Below, piece after piece: positions 6,809 through 14,376 of a stretch of 28,016 nt of DNA. The stretch is from Xylophilus ampelinus (lineage in GTDB: Bacteria; Pseudomonadota; Gammaproteobacteria; Burkholderiales; Burkholderiaceae_C). The stretch lies in contig NZ_CABFMN010000130.1 of assembly GCF_901875635.1 (NCBI RefSeq), positions 1 to 28,016 of the forward strand, written 5' to 3'. Made by a program: the position numbers and the translations under genes. Position 1 is the stretch's first letter; each line of letters opens with the position of its first letter. The notes beneath the pieces are model-generated. The model was not told the DNA's origin and ran no database searches. It was given only the letters and a program-made list of their open reading frames with translations.

Positions 6809-8265
6809 CCGCCGCCGTGTGACGCCAGCGGCGGCGCGATGTCCTCGAGCGAGCGCCGCTCGGCATTGACCGCGAAGCGCAGCGCCAGCAGCCCGGCCAC
6901 GATCACCAGCGTGGCGCCGATGGCGTAGCCCACCGTCACGGCGCCGCGGCTGCCGGTCTCGATCAGGCGGCCGAAGAGCCAGGGCGCGACGAAGCCGCCG
7001 GCGCCCGTGCCCACGGCGTAGAAGAGCGAGATGGCCAGCGCGCGCATCTCCAGCGGGAACACCTCGCTCACGGTGAGGTAGGCCGAGCTGGCGGCGGCCG
7101 AGGCGAGGAAGAACACCGCCGACCAGGCCAGCGCCTGCGTGCGCGCATCGAGCCAGCCGGCCATGAAGGCCCAGCCGGTGAGGGCGAGGCCGATGCCGGC
7201 ACCGACGTAGGTCAGCGCGATCATGCGGCGCCGGCCCACGCGGTCGAACAGCGGCCCGAGCAGCAGCGGCCCCAGCACGTTGCCCAGCGCGAACGGGAAG
7301 ATGTACAGCGCCACGCGGCCTTCGGGCACGCCGTAGTAGCGCGTGAGCACCAGCGCATAGGTGAAGAAGATCGCGTTGTAGAAGAAGGCCTGCGACAGCA
7401 TCAGCGCCAAGGCCACGCCGCTGCGCGAGCGGTAGCGCGCGAACAGCACCTGGGCCACCTCGCGCATCGACGGGCTCGCACGGCGCGCGAAGCGCAGTTC
7501 GCCCACCGCCGGCGGCAGCGCGCCGTGCTGGTCGCGCACCTCGTTCTCGATGTCGCGCACGATGCGCTCGGCCTCGTCGGCGCGGCCGTGCGAGATCAGC
7601 CAGCGCGGGCTCTCGGGCACGTGGCGGCGGATCAGCAGGATCGCCACTGCCAGCAACGCGCCGAGCGCGAAGCCGCCGCGCCAGCCCCACACCGGGCCCA
7701 GCACGCGCGGGTCGAGCAGCACCAGGCTCAGGCCGGCACCCAGCGCGGCGCCGATCCAGAAGCTGCCGTTGATCGCGAGGTTGACGCGGCCGCGCACGCG
7801 CGCCGGGATCAGTTCGTCGATGGCGGAGTTGATGGCCGCGTACTCGCCGCCGATGCCCAGGCCGGTGACGAAGCGACACACCGCGAAGAACGCGAAGTTG
7901 GGCGAGAAGGCGGTGGCGAAGGTGCCCACGGCGTACACCGCCAGCGTGACGAGGAACAGCTTCTTGCGCCCGAGCCGGTCGGTCATGCGCCCGAAGACCA
8001 GCGCGCCGATGACCGCACCGGCCACGTACACCGACCCGGCCAGGCCCACCTGCGTGGCCGTGAGGGCCAGGGTGTCGCCGCGCTCCAGCACGCCGCCGAT
8101 GGAGCCGACCAGCGTCACCTCCAGCCCGTCCAGCACCCAGGCGATGCCCAGTGCGATCACCACCCGCCAGTGCCAGCGCGACCAGGGCAGGCGATCGAGC
8201 CGCGCAGGAATGTCGGTGCGGAGCTCGGCGGAAGCGGGCGGGGAGGGTGTGGATGGAATGGACAT
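6805..8265 (-). CDS. MFS transporter, metabolite:H+ symporter type
   Basis: The 486-residue protein has the 12-helix layout of sugar-porter or aromatic-acid symporter MFS proteins. Motif A is GRMTDRLGRKK after helix 2, and helix 4 carries RFVTGLGIGGEYAAINSAIDE, whose GIGGEY element is typical of uptake permeases for organic acids and related metabolites. A repeated motif A, DRVGRRR, lies after helix 8. Uptake of a small organic molecule across the inner membrane is likely; the substrate cannot be read from the sequence. It is convergent with the DUF2892 gene (stop codons overlap) and divergent from the small ORF at 8430. Confidence 0.85.
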   Translation of the reverse strand: MSIPSTPSPPASAELRTDIPARLDRLPWSRWHWRVVIALGIAWVLDGLEVTLVGSIGGVLERGDTLALTATQVGLAGSVYVAGAVIGALVFGRMTDRLGRKKLFLVTLAVYAVGTFATAFSPNFAFFAVCRFVTGLGIGGEYAAINSAIDELIPARVRGRVNLAINGSFWIGAALGAGLSLVLLDPRVLGPVWGWRGGFALGALLAVAILLIRRHVPESPRWLISHGRADEAERIVRDIENEVRDQHGALPPAVGELRFARRASPSMREVAQVLFARYRSRSGVALALMLSQAFFYNAIFFTYALVLTRYYGVPEGRVALYIFPFALGNVLGPLLLGPLFDRVGRRRMIALTYVGAGIGLALTGWAFMAGWLDARTQALAWSAVFFLASAAASSAYLTVSEVFPLEMRALAISLFYAVGTGAGGFVAPWLFGRLIETGSRGAVTVGYAIGATLVIVAGLLALRFAVNAERRSLEDIAPPLASHGGG

Positions 8266-8429
8266 GCAGGCGGCACGCCATGTGGCCGGCGTACGGACCT
8301 CACCTTAGGCGCTCGCCGCTGGCCGCCTCGTCGGTCTGGGCCGACACATGCTGTCGCGCTCTGCCGAGCCCCGCCCGGCGACCTGCGCGCCAAGGTGCTT
8401 CCATCGACGAACGACGGAGGTCATCACCC

Positions 8430-8609
8430 ATGAGCACCCACAAGCCCGAATCGCAGCAGAAACCCGTGCCCGCCCCGGCACCGCATCCGCCGGACGAACC
8501 CGAAATCACGCAGGAGGAGTCCGTGCCGGTCGACCGCCGCGACACCGAGGGCGAGCGCCTGATGGACGAGCTGGGCCGCGAGCGACGCCAGAAACAGGCA
8601 GAGGACTGA
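8430..8609 (+). CDS. Hypothetical small charged protein (59 aa)
   Basis: I do not recognise this gene. It starts with ATG at 8430 behind a good site (ACGGAGG, about 8414-8420). The product is hydrophilic. It begins with a Pro-rich segment (KPVPAPAPHPPDEPEITQEE) and ends in a highly charged stretch (RRDTEGERLMDELGRERRQKQ) that is probably helical. It has no signal peptide or membrane segment. The next small ORF begins 2 bases after its stop, so the two may form a unit. The ribosome binding site and non-random composition argue that it is real. Confidence 0.55.
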   Translation: MSTHKPESQQKPVPAPAPHPPDEPEITQEESVPVDRRDTEGERLMDELGRERRQKQAED

Positions 8610-8611
8610 GC

Positions 8612-8752
8612 ATGTCGTCCCGATCCGTCCCCCTCCCGCGTCCGGCCGCCGGCGCACCGCCCCAGGAGCCGCCCCCAGGGACCGAGCCGGCACCGCCGGT
8701 GCCGCCCTCGCCACCGCCGGAACCGCTGCCCGAGCAGTTCCCGGTCAGTTGA
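8612..8752 (+). CDS. Hypothetical proline-rich mini-protein (46 aa)
   Basis: I do not recognise this gene. It begins 2 bases after the preceding stop, with AGAGGA upstream. About 40 percent of its residues are proline, in runs such as PPQEPPPG and PPVPPSPPPEPLPEQFP. It has no hydrophobic segment. It ends 33 bases before the convergent stop of ureD. Proline richness is common in false frames of GC-rich DNA, so this call rests mainly on spacing and the ribosome binding site. Confidence 0.35.
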   Translation: MSSRSVPLPRPAAGAPPQEPPPGTEPAPPVPPSPPPEPLPEQFPVS

Positions 8753-8785
8753 GTACCTGGCGAGGCGGATGCGTTGCGTCTCGCC

Positions 8786-9616
8786 TCAGGTCGACCAGAT
8801 GCGCGGCGGCGTGGCCGACAGGCCCCACAGCTCGCGCCGCCAGCCCGCCCACACCGTGCGCAGCATGTGCATGGCCGGCTCGACCAGCGGCGCCAGTACG
8901 CGCAACACGACGACTTGCGCATTGGGTGCGGTGGCACCGGCACTCTCGCCGAGCGCATGGCCGTCGAGCGCGTCGCGTGCGATCTCCAGCAGCCCTTCGC
9001 GGCGCGCGCGTGGCATCGGTGCGCCAACCACGTGGAAGAGCGAGGCCAGGCACTGCCGTCTGGCCAGCCCCAGCGGCGACTCGAGCAGGCGTTTGTCGTG
9101 GGCATCGATGCGCCCGCGCTCCAGCCATACGCCGGGCAGCTCGATGTGCTGCTGGTAGCGCCCGGCCACGAAGGGCTGCCCTGCCAGCGGCAGGCCCAGC
9201 GCCGTGATGTCCCAGCCGATCAACTCGCCGCCCGGCGCCACCTGCATCTGCAGCCGGTTCTCGGCCAGGCAGCCGCTGTAGCACAGCGCCTCGAGCGGGA
9301 GCCACTCCAGCCGCGCGCCGGCCGCGACATTCAGCCGCGTGCGCTGAAGGGCCAGCTCGCCGTCGGAGCGGTAGAAGCGCGAGGCGCCCGGCGTGGTGAT
9401 CAGGCCGTGGCTGCCCGCTGCCGCATCGACCGCGATGTCGAGCGTGTCGCCGCCCACCAGGCCGCCGGGTGGATGCACCAGCACGTTGTGGCAGATGGCA
9501 TCGCCCTCGGGATACAGGCTCTGAAGGATGCGCAGCGGCCCTTCATGGCGAAAGCGCGCCAGGCTGCGGCCGTGGTCGTGGTGGTAAGCGATGTCGAGTC
9601 GGGCGTGCCAGGGCAT
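8786..9616 (-). CDS. ureD: Urease accessory protein UreD (isolated)
   Basis: The 276-residue protein reads as full-length UreD, the scaffold that with UreF and UreG inserts nickel into apo-urease. Recognisable family segments are HEGPLRILQSLYPEG, CHNVLVHPPGGLVGGD at about 42-57, TTPGASRFYRS, and LEWLPLEALCYSG (Leu-x-Trp-Leu-Pro). The C-terminus (WGLSATPPRIWST) also looks intact. It is out of its usual place. In most relatives ureD heads a ureDABCEFG operon, but here it is followed by a convergent mini-ORF and preceded by a divergent hemerythrin gene, with no urease subunit in the window. It may serve a urease encoded elsewhere or be a relic. Confidence 0.92.
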   Translation of the reverse strand: MPWHARLDIAYHHDHGRSLARFRHEGPLRILQSLYPEGDAICHNVLVHPPGGLVGGDTLDIAVDAAAGSHGLITTPGASRFYRSDGELALQRTRLNVAAGARLEWLPLEALCYSGCLAENRLQMQVAPGGELIGWDITALGLPLAGQPFVAGRYQQHIELPGVWLERGRIDAHDKRLLESPLGLARRQCLASLFHVVGAPMPRARREGLLEIARDALDGHALGESAGATAPNAQVVVLRVLAPLVEPAMHMLRTVWAGWRRELWGLSATPPRIWST

Positions 9617-9714
9617 CGGGGGAGTCTACGTGGGCGACATCGGCCGTCCTGCACCGGGCTTGATCCGGCGCAAGGCCGGCGGCGCGGGTGGATGGGACAG
9701 TCGACAGCCACACC

Positions 9715-9718
9715 GGAG
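9715..9718 (+). promoter_or_regulatory. Ribosome binding site deciding the hemerythrin start
   Basis: GGAG at 9715-9718 directly abuts the first candidate ATG at 9719 but is 6 bases from the second ATG at 9725. Normal spacing therefore favours the start at 9725 (MIHRAAQ). Confidence 0.6.
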
Positions 9719-9724
9719 ATGCCC

Positions 9725-10306
9725 ATGATTCACCGCGCCGCCCAGGTCATCCGCGAGGAGCACGCCGCCATCGCGGCCATGCTGCGCACTGTCTTGCTGC
9801 TGCTCGCGCAGCACCGTCGCGACGGCACGGTGCCGCGCTTCGATGCGTTGCGCGCGATGCTGTTCTATGTCGACGAATTTCCCGCGCGCGAGCACCATCG
9901 CAAGGAGACGGAGCTGCTCTTCACGCGGCTGCGGGCGCGCACGCCGCTTTGGCGCGAGCTGCTCGACCGGCTCGACAGCGAGCACGGCCGGGGCGAACGC
10001 ATGATCCGCCAGGTGCAGCACGAGCTGACGGCCTTCGAGATGCTGGGCGAGCCGCGCCGCCAGGGCTTCGAGCAGGCGGTCGAGCGCTACGTCGACTTCT
10101 ACCTGCAGCACATGGCGATGGAGGAGTGCGACATCCTGCCCCTGGCCGAGCGCGTGCTGACGGCCGAGGACTGGGCCGACCTCGACGCCGCCTTCGCCGA
10201 ACCCGCGCCGCCGGGCCAGGTGCCCGACGCCGCCTACCGCGCGCTGTTCACCCAAATCGTCAACAAGATCCCGGCGCCGCTGGGGCTCGGCGCGGCCGCG
10301 CACTGA
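9725..10306 (+). CDS. Hemerythrin / HHE-domain protein
   Basis: The 193-residue protein has a hemerythrin-like four-helix pattern of metal ligands: H13 (REEHAAI), H57/H58 with E61 (REHHRKETELLF), H87 (DSEHGRGE), and H129 with E133 (QHMAMEECDILP). This arrangement binds a di-iron centre that in bacterial relatives handles oxygen, nitric oxide or iron-sulfur repair. It has no membrane segment or signal peptide, so it is cytoplasmic. The gene stands alone, divergent from ureD and convergent with the LuxR-family gene, with a repeat at 10330-10392 after its stop. The precise role is not determinable here. Confidence 0.88.
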   Translation: MIHRAAQVIREEHAAIAAMLRTVLLLLAQHRRDGTVPRFDALRAMLFYVDEFPAREHHRKETELLFTRLRARTPLWRELLDRLDSEHGRGERMIRQVQHELTAFEMLGEPRRQGFEQAVERYVDFYLQHMAMEECDILPLAERVLTAEDWADLDAAFAEPAPPGQVPDAAYRALFTQIVNKIPAPLGLGAAAH

Positions 10307-10329
10307 GGAGCGCCGGCCGGCAGGCAGCG

Positions 10330-10392
10330 TGCTATGGATTCGATAGCTGCTCGCGCAGGTTGCACGGGCGTTGCGGGCACTTTTTGCTTGAA
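10330..10392 (-). repeat. 3'-end repeat, copy 2
   Basis: Read on the minus strand it begins TTCAAGCAAAAAGTGCC about 20 bases after the LuxR-gene stop and ends in a GCTAT/ATAGC stem. The gapless match to 18925-18985 is 49 of 61 bases. On the plus strand a GC-rich segment is followed by TTTTT at 10381-10385, so it could also act as a terminator for the hemerythrin gene. Confidence 0.75.
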
Positions 10393-10412
10393 TTCCCGAG
10401 TGGCGGCGCCCG

Positions 10413-13154
10413 TCACAGCAGCGCGATCTGCTGCGCCCGCGCCAGCGCGCCGGTGCGGTTCTTCACGCCCAGCTTGGCGAAGATGTTGTGCAGGTGCCAT
10501 TTCACCGTCGCTTCCGACAGGAACAGGCTCTGCGCGAGTTCGCGGTTGCCCAGGCCGGCCTTGAGCAGCCGCAGGATCTTGAGCTCGCGCTCCGTCAGCT
10601 CCTCGGTGGCGACAGGGGCCGCCACGGCGGGCGCCGCGCTGCGGCCGGCGGCCTGCAGCAGCCGCGAGAGGTAGGCGGCCGGCACCTGGTGCGCGTCGGC
10701 CGGCCCCGGGGCGCGCGTGCTGCCGATGGCCTCGACCAGGTCGAGCAGCAGCGGGTCGAGGTCGAGCAGGCTGCGCAGCAGGCCGCAGCGCGCGGCCAGG
10801 GCCAGTGCCTCGTCGAGCGTGCGCAGGGCCTGGGCGCGGTCCAGGCCGCGGTGCTGCTGCACCGCCTTGAGTGCCAGCAGTCGGGCCGCATGCGCGAGGT
10901 GGCTCTGGTGCTGCGCCCTGCGGATGGCGGCGTTCAGCGGCCCCGTCGCCTCGGCGCCCTGGCCGCGCGCGATGCGCAGGCGCAGGGCCAGCAGCTCGAC
11001 GCCGTCCTCGTGCGCGGGCGCATCGGCCGCATCGGCGCGCGTCGGCGCCAGCGGGGAGCCGGCGTCGACGAAACCGTAAGACTGCGCCAGCCGCACCGCG
11101 TCGTCGAGCGAGGCCACGGCCAGCCGCAGCGCGCAGCGCTCGGCCGCGAGGATGCGCGCCAGGCGCGGCAGCCGCAGCCGGTGGCCCAGCGATTCGCCCT
11201 CCAGCAGGCAGGCGTCGGCACCGGTCGCGTCGCCGCGGTGGCGCAGCAGGCGGGCCCGCGTGAGGTAGCCGGCGGTGCTCATCTCGACCAGGCCGTGCTC
11301 GTCGATGAAGGGCAGGCCGAGGTCGAGGTAGCGCTGCGCCTGCGCCGGCTCGTCCTGCTCCCAGCAGGCTTCGGCCGCCAGCAGCGTGAGCATGGAGCCG
11401 GCGTACGAGGCCACGCCCAGGCTGTGTTCCACCGTCGCGATGCCGTGGCGCGCGTGTTCCAGCGCCTGGCCGTGGTCGCCGCGGCGCAGCGCGATCATGG
11501 TCGCCAGGGCGCTGGCCCAGGCCAGGCCGTAGTGGGCGCCGCATTCCTCGAAGGCGCGGCGCGCGATGGCCAGCGCCTGCGTGCCCTGCTCGAAGGCATC
11601 CGTGGCGCAGCAGCCGGCGGCCAGCACGTTCGCCACCACGCCGGTGCGGAAGGCCTCGGCCTGCGGCCAGCAGCGCAGCCAGGCCTCGCCGGCGGCCTTG
11701 GCGCGCAGGGGTTGGTCCGACAGGGCGTAGTACACGCAGCGGATCATCTCGACCACGCAGCGTACCGAACCGTCGTGGTCCATGCCGTCCAGGCCGTCGC
11801 CCTCGAGCGCGCGCAGCTCGGCGTCGGCCTCCACATGCCGGCGCGTGAGCACCAGCGACCACGCGTGCCCCGTGCGGATGCCGGGCCGCGCATGCACCAG
11901 CGCCTGCGGCAGCCGCGTGAGCCAGCCCAGCAGGGTCGCGTGCTCGCCGCGGTGCTGCACCAGCTCGGCCGAGAAGGCCGCCACCAGGTCGGCGGCACGC
12001 TCCAGGTCGTGCGCCTCGAAGGCGTAGCGCACCGCCTCGTGCGGCAGGCCGTGGCGGTCGAACCAGTCGCTGGCGCGGCGGCACACGGCACGCGCCGTGT
12101 CGCCGGGGCGCTCGCGGCCGCGCCCGCGCAGGTAGTCGGCGAAGAGGTGGTGGTAGCGGAACCAGGTGCGCGAGCGGTCCAGGCCCGACAGGAACAGGTG
12201 CCGTGCCTGCACCTCGGCCAGCATCGCGCGGCTGTCCTCACGCGCCAGCACCTCGTCGCACAGCTCGGCGCAGAAGCGGTCCAGCGGCGCGGTGTCGAGC
12301 AGGAAGGCGCGCAGCTCGGGCCGCAGGCTGTCGAGCACCTGCTCGCCCAGGTAGTCGGTGATGTTGCGGTCGCTGCCCGAGAAGGCGGCCAGGAAGGCGC
12401 CCTTGTCCTCGCTCTCGCGCAGGGCCAGCGACGCGAGCTGCAGGCCGGCGATCCAGCCTTCGGTGCGCTCGTGCAGCGCCTCGAGCTGCGCGCGGTCGAG
12501 TGCGGCGCCGCTCACCCGGCCCACGAAGTCGGCCGCCTCGTCCAGGCCGAGGCCGAAGTGCGCGGTGTCCAGCTCCAGCAGCTCGCTGCGCAGGCGCCAC
12601 TGGCTCAGCGACATGGGCAGACGCCGGCGGCTCGCCATCACCAGGCCCACGGTGGGTGGCAGGTGCGCCATCAGCCATTCGAGCTTGCGGTGCACGCCCT
12701 CGGCCTGCACGAGGTGGAAGTCGTCCAGCACCACCAGCAGCCGCCCCGTGTGGCCCGTGAGGTCGTGCAGCAGCGAGGCGACGATGGCATCGAGCGAAAC
12801 CATGGTGCCGCCCTCGGTCTGCGCCAGCGCGCCGCGGCCCAGGGTGGCATCGGCACGGTGCAGCGCGGCCGCGAGGTAGCGCATGAAGCGCAGCGGGTCG
12901 TTGTCTTCGGCGTCCAGGCTCAGCCAGGCGCAGGCGGCGCCCAGCGGCTCGACCTGGGCGACGAACTGCGCCAGCGCCGTGGTCTTGCCGTAGCCGGCTG
13001 GCGCGGTAATGCTGACCAGCCGCTTGGTCAGGCCCGCGTGCAGCAGGGCCGAGAGCTGCGCGCGCGCCAGCAGTTGCGGCGCCAGTTGCGGCGCGGCGAG
13101 CTTCGATTCGATGAGCAAGGCCGCCGTGCCCGGCGGGGGAGAGGTCTCCTGCAT
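10413..13154 (-). CDS. LuxR-family, MalT-like ATP-dependent transcriptional activator
   Basis: The product is 913 residues from the preferred start. It has the large-ATP-binding-LuxR layout: Walker A APAGYGKTT near residue 51, a Walker B-like LLVVLDDFHLV near 135-145, a long helical TPR-like middle, and a C-terminal LuxR helix-turn-helix (ELTERELKILRLLKAGLGNR, then SEATVKWHLHNIFAKLGV). Such proteins bind ATP and an inducer, oligomerise and activate catabolic operons. The start at 13154 is favoured because AGAGG lies 6 bases before it, whereas the ATG at 13160 touches that site. It begins 28 bases after the thiolase stop, so it is probably the last gene of the catabolic operon and may activate it. 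The inducer is unknown. Confidence 0.9.
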   Translation of the reverse strand: MQETSPPPGTAALLIESKLAAPQLAPQLLARAQLSALLHAGLTKRLVSITAPAGYGKTTALAQFVAQVEPLGAACAWLSLDAEDNDPLRFMRYLAAALHRADATLGRGALAQTEGGTMVSLDAIVASLLHDLTGHTGRLLVVLDDFHLVQAEGVHRKLEWLMAHLPPTVGLVMASRRRLPMSLSQWRLRSELLELDTAHFGLGLDEAADFVGRVSGAALDRAQLEALHERTEGWIAGLQLASLALRESEDKGAFLAAFSGSDRNITDYLGEQVLDSLRPELRAFLLDTAPLDRFCAELCDEVLAREDSRAMLAEVQARHLFLSGLDRSRTWFRYHHLFADYLRGRGRERPGDTARAVCRRASDWFDRHGLPHEAVRYAFEAHDLERAADLVAAFSAELVQHRGEHATLLGWLTRLPQALVHARPGIRTGHAWSLVLTRRHVEADAELRALEGDGLDGMDHDGSVRCVVEMIRCVYYALSDQPLRAKAAGEAWLRCWPQAEAFRTGVVANVLAAGCCATDAFEQGTQALAIARRAFEECGAHYGLAWASALATMIALRRGDHGQALEHARHGIATVEHSLGVASYAGSMLTLLAAEACWEQDEPAQAQRYLDLGLPFIDEHGLVEMSTAGYLTRARLLRHRGDATGADACLLEGESLGHRLRLPRLARILAAERCALRLAVASLDDAVRLAQSYGFVDAGSPLAPTRADAADAPAHEDGVELLALRLRIARGQGAEATGPLNAAIRRAQHQSHLAHAARLLALKAVQQHRGLDRAQALRTLDEALALAARCGLLRSLLDLDPLLLDLVEAIGSTRAPGPADAHQVPAAYLSRLLQAAGRSAAPAVAAPVATEELTERELKILRLLKAGLGNRELAQSLFLSEATVKWHLHNIFAKLGVKNRTGALARAQQIALL

Positions 13155-13160
13155 GGCCAT

Positions 13161-13167
13161 CCTCTGC
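13161..13167 (-). promoter_or_regulatory. Ribosome binding site of the LuxR-family gene
   Basis: GCAGAGG on the minus strand abuts the ATG at 13160 and is 6 bases from the ATG at 13154, so the second start is more likely. Confidence 0.6.
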
Positions 13168-13182
13168 GGGAAGTGAACGGCC

Positions 13183-14376
13183 TCAGTTTGCCTGATGCGC
13201 CTCGTACAAGGTCACGACGCAGGCCCCGCCCAGGCCCAGGTTGTGCTGCAGCGCGATGCGCGCGCCGTCGACCTGGCGTGCCTCCGCGCTGCCGCGCAGT
13301 TGGTGCGTGAGTTCGTAGCACTGCGCGAGGCCCGTGGCGCCGAGCGGGTGCCCCTTGGACAGCAGGCCGCCCGAGGGGTTGGTCACGACCCGGCCGCTAT
13401 AGGTGTTGTCGCCCGCGTCGACGAAGGCGGCGGCACCGCCCTCGGCGCACAGGCCCAGCGCCTCGTAGCTGATGAGCTCGTTCTGCGCAAAGCAGTCGTG
13501 CAGCTCCACCACGTCGACGTCCTCCGGGCCGATGCCGGCCTGGGCGTAGACCTGCTGCGCCGCGTCCTGGCTCATGCCGTAGCCCACCACGCGCATCATG
13601 TCGTGGCTCTCCAGGCTGTCGGCCTTGTCGGTGGTCATGGCCTGGGCGGCGATGCGCACGTCGGTGCGCAGGCCGTGCTCGCGGGCGTAGCGCTCCGACA
13701 CCAGCACCGCCGCGGCCGCGCCGCAGGTGGGCGGGCAGGCCATGAGGCGCGTGAGCACGCCGGGCCAGAGCATGGGCGTGTTCATCACGTCCTCTTCGCT
13801 CAGTTCCTTGCGCAGCAGGGCGAGCGGGTTGCGCGCCGCATGGCGGCTGGCCTTGGCACGCACCTTGGCGAAGGTCGACAGCGGCGTGCCGTGGCGCTGC
13901 ATGTGCGCCAGGCCCGCGCCGCCGAAGTAGCGCAGCGCCAGCGGCAGGTCGGGCATGCCGACCAGCGCATCGACCTCGCGGTCGAAGTCCTCGAAGGGGC
14001 TGGGCCGGTCGTCGAACACCGTGCCGAGCGCGCCCGGCTTCATCTGCTCGAAACCCAGCGCCAGCACGCAGTCGGCCGCGCCGGAGGCGATGGCCTGGCG
14101 CGCGAGGAAGAGGGCGGTGGACCCGGTCGAGCAGTTGTTGTTGACGTTGACCACCGGGATGCCCGTGAGGCCCAGGCCGTACACCGCCTTCTGCCCGCTG
14201 GTGGAGTCGCCGTAGACGTAGCCCACGTAGGCCTGCTGGATGGCGGCGTAAGCGATGCCCGCATCCTCCAGCGCCAGGCGGCCGGCGGCGACGCCCATGC
14301 GGTGGTAGGGCTCGCTGGCCCCCGGTTTGGTGAACGGGATCATGCCGACCCCGGCAACGCAGACGGCGTGGCTCAT
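13183..14376 (-). CDS. SCP2-type thiolase
   Basis: The 397-residue protein is a thiolase of the sterol-carrier/lipid-transfer type. The nucleophilic cysteine is C82 in NNNCSTGST. HDCF (ELHDCFAQNE) is the motif that sets SCPx-type enzymes apart from FadA. GHPLGATG supplies the histidine, and GGACVV near the C-terminus holds the second cysteine. The expected reaction is thiolytic cleavage of a 3-ketoacyl-CoA, often a branched or cyclic one. Its ATG overlaps the stop of the ligase gene as ATGA, so translation is coupled. There is no fused SCP2 domain and no adjacent DUF35 partner, which many relatives have. Confidence 0.9.
   Translation of the reverse strand: MSHAVCVAGVGMIPFTKPGASEPYHRMGVAAGRLALEDAGIAYAAIQQAYVGYVYGDSTSGQKAVYGLGLTGIPVVNVNNNCSTGSTALFLARQAIASGAADCVLALGFEQMKPGALGTVFDDRPSPFEDFDREVDALVGMPDLPLALRYFGGAGLAHMQRHGTPLSTFAKVRAKASRHAARNPLALLRKELSEEDVMNTPMLWPGVLTRLMACPPTCGAAAAVLVSERYAREHGLRTDVRIAAQAMTTDKADSLESHDMMRVVGYGMSQDAAQQVYAQAGIGPEDVDVVELHDCFAQNELISYEALGLCAEGGAAAFVDAGDNTYSGRVVTNPSGGLLSKGHPLGATGLAQCYELTHQLRGSAEARQVDGARIALQHNLGLGGACVVTLYEAHQAN

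Noticed and set aside
10488..13310. A 940-codon plus-strand open frame opposite the LuxR-family gene
   Set aside because: The minus strand encodes an unmistakable MalT-like regulator with Walker A and LuxR helix-turn-helix; the plus frame is low-complexity.
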